A DNA stretch of 64,000 nt from Petrosia ficiformis (lineage: Eukaryota > Porifera > Demospongiae > Haplosclerida > Petrosiidae). Both the position numbers and the translations under genes were made by a program. Shown piece after piece: positions 48,301 through 64,000 of this stretch. The number at the start of each line of letters is the position of its first letter. The stretch's first letter is position 1. The stretch covers positions 901,701-965,700 of the forward strand of contig OX345638.1 of NCBI GenBank assembly GCA_947044365.1. Direction: 5' to 3'. A model generated the notes under the pieces. It searched no databases, had not been told where the DNA came from, and worked only from the letters and a program-made list of their open reading frames with translations.

Positions 48301-49355
48301 CTAAAAGAGGTTTTAGTTATAGTTATAGTTAACTCACAATACCTTACTAAAAGAGGTTTTAGTTATAGTTATAGTTAACTCACAATACCTTACTAAAAGG
48401 GGTCTTAGGTGCAGTTATAGTTACATAAAACAGCATTAATACAGCCCTACTTCATTTCTACCTTATTCTCTTGTAGTTCAGTCAATTCTCCACTGTCTTC
48501 ATTAATTTCTGAGAGTGTCTCTTGTGTTACATCTGTCACATCTTCCTCAATATCATCTACATATACATGTATTTACACATACAGCAGAATAATTATAATT
48601 CGAAAAGCTCACATTTAATTAATTGATTATCTTTAATTGATAACCATAACAACAAAAATATAGCTTTAGAATTAACTCTATATCTCTGTGTATACTTCAT
48701 ACATTGGTCCCAAAGTCAGGTGGTTTCCTAATGTAACCATTTGTTACTATAAATAGAAATGCTTGCTTCTATAAATAAACATCTACTCCTAACAATGATA
48801 CAGGCTAGAATATTTTTTACAATATAATGATGATGTAATTATGCAGGGATTACATTAAGAAACATCCCAAAGTCACATTAATCACCTTATTAGTACGAAA
48901 ATAAGGGTGTGGCTTATTCAAATTTAACCATATCATAGTACCACCCGTATGCCCCAAGGGGCTTAGCCCAAAGTGGCGAGTATCCATGTTGATCCAAACG
49001 TACTTTTATCAATTCGAGGTCTCTTCTTTTGAACTTCAGTTTCCTCATCTTCATCTTGTGAGAGAGGCCTCTTACGACTGGACTCTTCCTCCTCGTTATT
49101 CAAAGGATGTAGATTGTCTTCCGTAGTCTCATTACCATCTAGTAATGTTGTGTTGTCTTCAGGTGACTCAATAGGTGAAAAAACGTTTTCTTGATCATGT
49201 GACGATTCAACATGATCACCTGACTGAGCAGATGGACTATGTTCGTATTGCTGTGACACTTCATTTATTAATTTTTCTAAATCTTCTTCTTCATTGTAGA
49301 CTTCTTCCTTCTCTTTGACATCAGGGCTTGAAGAGTCTTGTTCAAAATCAGACAT
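42331..49355 (-). CDS. IWS1: IWS1 transcription elongation factor (SPN1 homologue)
   Basis: IWS1/Spn1 binds Spt6 and RNA polymerase II and links elongation to splicing, mRNA export and H3K36 methylation. Exons (minus): 49355-49004, 48556-48462, 47403-47274, 47040-46956, 46613-46532, 46448-46380, 46323-46241, 45374-45245, 44796-44679, 44434-44320, 43675-43631, 43234-43123, 42456-42331. Together 1542 nt, 513 residues, all in phase. Residues 1 to about 220 are acidic and Ser/Glu-rich ([23 protein letters not shown]). The conserved core follows: [94 protein letters not shown] (TFIIS-N/LW fold). The C-terminus has [18 protein letters not shown] and ends [10 protein letters not shown], the family signature. 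It is shorter than human IWS1 (819) only in the N-terminal acidic repeats. Confidence 0.96.
42490..42835. repeat. (GTAT)n microsatellite with higher-order blocks
   Basis: ATGTATGT runs broken every ~55 bp by GTGTATGCGTGTATG and TGTACATGTATG, in IWS1 intron 12. Open frames here (Cys-Met-Tyr-Val) are artefacts. Confidence 0.9.
43240..43615. repeat. Minisatellite, 34-bp unit, ~11 copies
   Basis: The unit contains TGAATGGATGAACTAATGGT and TAATGGTGATAGG; IWS1 intron 11. Confidence 0.9.
43765..44215. mobile_element. MITE with TACCGTATTTTCC ends and a GC-rich interior
   Basis: TACCGTATTTTCC at the left and GGAAAATACGGTA at the right are perfect inverted ends, consistent with a TA target site (Tc1/mariner-type) but not proven. 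The interior repeats CCCGGCCTGTAA / ACCCGGCCTTTA words and is far more GC-rich than its surroundings. In IWS1 intron 10. Short open frames inside are not supported as genes. Confidence 0.75.
44830..45165. repeat. GATGGATA / GATGGGTAAATG degenerate microsatellite
   Basis: Irregular units with GATGGGTAAATGGATGATGA in IWS1 intron 8. Confidence 0.85.
45395..46165. repeat. Minisatellite, ~44-bp unit, ~17 copies
   Basis: The unit joins GTGTACTATTAATAGTAACA and ACTGTACAATACATGCACTA. Each copy contains the perfect palindrome TACTATTAATAGTA. Two unit variants (GCACTAAATTG, ATACTAAATGA) are interspersed. IWS1 intron 7. Confidence 0.92.
47640..48420. repeat. Minisatellite family M in an IWS1 intron, with element core
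   Basis: 47640-47765 matches the palindromic element at 5100-5530 (GGCTTACTAAAAGGGTTTTA, TTATCGGCCATTTATC). It is followed by about 14 copies of the AACTCACAATACCTTACTAA unit. IWS1 intron 2. Confidence 0.9.
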
Positions 49356-49502
49356 GCTTCTTTTAATTATAACACTTAATACACGTACACACCCACATAT
49401 TAACCACACCCACATATAACCACACCCATGGATAACCACACCCATTAGTAACCACACCCACTATCCAAACTGTATCACATGTGGAACTCTAATCCTTCAA
49501 CA
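49356..49502. promoter_or_regulatory. Bidirectional promoter IWS1 / ZRSR2
   Basis: Only 147 bp separate the two divergent start codons. The region contains five CCACACCCA-type boxes (about 49388-49462: ACACCCACATATTAACCACA, AACCACACCCATGG and similar). These resemble CACCC/KLF-Sp sites, arranged as an ~18-bp repeat. No TATA box is obvious. Shared control of an elongation factor and a splicing factor is inferred. Confidence 0.65.
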
Positions 49503-59322
<9,820 letters not shown>

Positions 59323-59790
59323 ATTACACATCTCCCTCTCTCAAGTCATCTATTCTACATGTATCTTTGTCAATCTATCTGTACATACTTACTTAAATGT
59401 TTGTTGATTGTAATGAATAGCTCTTACCATCACAACTGTCTTGTACTAGTCTGTCTAAATCTCATCTTTCTCTCTCTCTCTATTGATTTGTCTATCTAAT
59501 ATTAATTTTTAATACTCTTTAAAATATAAATTTGTATTCAAATTTTGATGTAGTTAATTTCAAAATTTTAAAATATTTTACAGGACACAAGTACATAACC
59601 ACTTAACCAAATCACCATGGTAACAGTTGAATGAAAATTGCAATTGAACACAATAACATCACCTAGGTAACAGTTATATCACATAGGTAACAGTTATTGA
59701 AGTATAAAAATTACAATTGATATCACCTTGTGTCTTGTCACTTGTTAGCCAAACCTCTTCTTGTAGAGTGCTTATGTTTCTTGTGATGAT

Positions 59791-59856
59791 CTTAAATCAT
59801 AACCATAGCATAAAGATGTGGATCATCTCATCTTTATGCTATGGTTATGATTTAAG
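59791..59856. repeat. Perfect 28-bp hairpin with 10-nt loop
   Basis: Arm 59791-59818 (CTTAAATCATAACCATAGCA...) is exactly complementary to 59829-59856; the loop is TGGATCATCT. It lies about 470 bp downstream of the ZRSR2 stop. It could be a small RNA hairpin or a MITE remnant. Confidence 0.85.
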
Positions 59857-59911
59857 AATTGCCATGGTAACCAACCCTAATAATGAAAATATTACATACA
59901 TGTATGCTTGT

Positions 59912-60287
59912 ATATACAGTATATGTCAATAAAAAGTCACCATATCAATAGTGGTGTACTTGCAATTCAACACCACAGTAGTGAGGCAATAATTACTGTA
60001 CTATACTCTGACAGTAGAACTAAGATAATTACTATTACTGTATGGTGACATTTTATTGACGTGTACTGTACGTCAATAATAGGTCATCATACAGTACAGT
60101 AATTACTTAGTAGTTTCATTTCCACACTACAGTAGTTCAACAGTAGTTTTAACAGTAATTGGTGTACTTAGTGTCAATTCAACACCACAGTAGTGAGACA
60201 GTAATTACTGTATTATACTGACAGTAGAACTAAGATAATTACTGTTACTGTATGGTGATATTTTATTGACATGTACTGTATATTGTA
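59912..60287. mobile_element. MITE with ~30-bp inverted ends (TACAGTAYATGTCAATA)
   Basis: TACAGTATATGTCAATAAAA at the left pairs with TTTTATTGACATGTACTGTA at the right. A third, internal copy meets a reversed end at about 60055-60095, so two elements seem joined. CACCACAGTAGTGAG and ACAGTAGAACTAAGATAATT are directly repeated inside. TA flanks suggest a mariner-type origin. Confidence 0.7.
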
Positions 60288-60678
60288 CTTAGATCAGGAT
60301 ATAGATAAATATTGCAAAATTACTAAATCAACTAAAAAATTTGGATTAAAATTTGACACACAAAAAAAGATAATTATATGAAAATGGTATAGGTAAAAAG
60401 ATTGTTAATCGTTCCAAGCTCGTGGTGAGTGTGTACAAACATTAGTTAGCTGTACCTAGTATAAAAGATGCTATTAGTTTCATGAAGACAGTAACATGAA
60501 GCCAGTCTGGCCAAGACGCACTTTCTTTCTCAAGAGGGAGTAGCAGACATACAAGACATACGAGACCAATTAGAATCACCAACAATCCCGGAGATGATGG
60601 GCTTACTAGAGGGCATTAATTAGAGAAAATAATGTAACCATCACAGCATAGTGAACTTATTTAATCATTATTGTAGAA

Positions 60679-63753
<3,075 letters not shown>

Positions 63754-63761
63754 TCACGTGA
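63754..63761. promoter_or_regulatory. Palindromic E-box upstream of the MOSPD-like start
   Basis: TCACGTGA, 13 bp upstream of the start codon at 63741, with ACACACCCACTCGG just beyond. It matches the MITF/TFE-type E-box. Function is inferred. Confidence 0.4.
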
Positions 63762-63791
63762 CATACACACACCCACTCGGCGGCATGGAAT

Positions 63792-63797
63792 TTTATT
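63792..63797 (-). terminator. Poly(A) signal of the upstream gene
   Basis: AATAAA on the minus strand, 43 nt after the TGA at 63841 and about 50 nt before the next start codon. Confidence 0.45.
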
Positions 63798-63840
63798 ATA
63801 TTTTTTGCAGTACGAAGTGATAAATCTATATTTAGTAAGT

Positions 63841-64000
63841 TCAGTCTAAAAAAGTGTTTTACTAATTATATCTTGTCATGTTGTCTTCGTTACTCACCTC
63901 CTGAACTATCCTTTCCGTTGTATAGGGGAGGAGGAACTTGTTCCCTGGTGTATCAAATATATATTAGTATTTGTATTATCAGATGGCCACTTCTGCTTCT
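63841..64000 (-). CDS. Last exons of an unidentified gene, 5' beyond the window
   Basis: Minus-strand exon 63944-63898 (acceptor ATACACCAG, donor GTGAGT) encodes EQVPPPLYNGKDSSG. It splices in phase to 63845-63841, which adds Asp and TGA. AATAAA at 63797-63792 would be its poly(A) signal. The stop is only 99 bp from the MOSPD-like start on the same strand. The product is not recognisable from 16 residues. Confidence 0.5.

Larger units (their letters stand above)
59323..60678. other. Spacer between the convergent ZRSR2 and MOSPD-like genes
   Basis: It contains the 59791-59856 hairpin, a 59912-60287 MITE and a short plus-strand open frame at about 60498-60623 (HFLSQEGVADIQDIRDQLES). That frame has no clear start or partner exon, and I do not recognise it. 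Confidence 0.5.

Overview
This window looks like nuclear DNA of a compact, AT-rich, intron-rich animal genome. A demosponge is my best guess. Intron-dense, highly conserved housekeeping genes are packed head-to-head or tail-to-tail. One gene combines a Roc-COR GTPase with death-fold domains, a type I associate with sponges. Introns and spacers are filled with minisatellites, small non-autonomous transposons and tRNA-derived SINEs. The species assignment is inference; the gene identities come from reading spliced exons and matching known families.

Layout. (1) 1335-15134, minus: PSMD1 (26S proteasome Rpn2), 27 coding exons read, with the last C-terminal exon(s) off the left edge. (2) 15135-19403: spacer with a CRE-like site near the PSMD1 start, fold-back elements, a hAT-like MITE and a tRNA-like SINE. 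(3) 19404-33815, plus: a Roc-COR-death-domain-CARD-like gene. Its roughly 9.1 kb intron holds a 126-bp satellite of about 45-48 copies with a 1.5-kb higher-order repeat. Its death-domain exon pair is tandemly duplicated, and splice phase allows either copy but not both in series. (4) 35160-41470, plus: ALG9 mannosyltransferase, 13 exons. (5) 42331-49355, minus: IWS1 transcription/export factor, 13 exons, convergent with ALG9. (6) 49503-59322, plus: ZRSR2, a minor-spliceosome 3' splice-site factor, 13 exons, sharing a 147-bp bidirectional promoter with IWS1. (7) 60679-63741, minus: an MSP-domain protein (MOSPD1/3-like) with a tentative 3' end. (8) 63841-64000, minus: last exons of another gene, ending only 99 bp before the MOSPD start.

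Themes. Most of the genes are core cell machinery (protein degradation, N-glycan assembly, transcription elongation, splicing, ER contact sites) and show no operon logic beyond shared promoters and tight packing. The unusual content is the death-fold GTPase gene and the repeat biology. Several tandem arrays are built from exon edges, so they carry extra splice acceptors or donors. One minisatellite family recurs in introns of three different genes inside the same mobile element. Two hAT-like MITE families can be proven by 8-bp target-site duplications.
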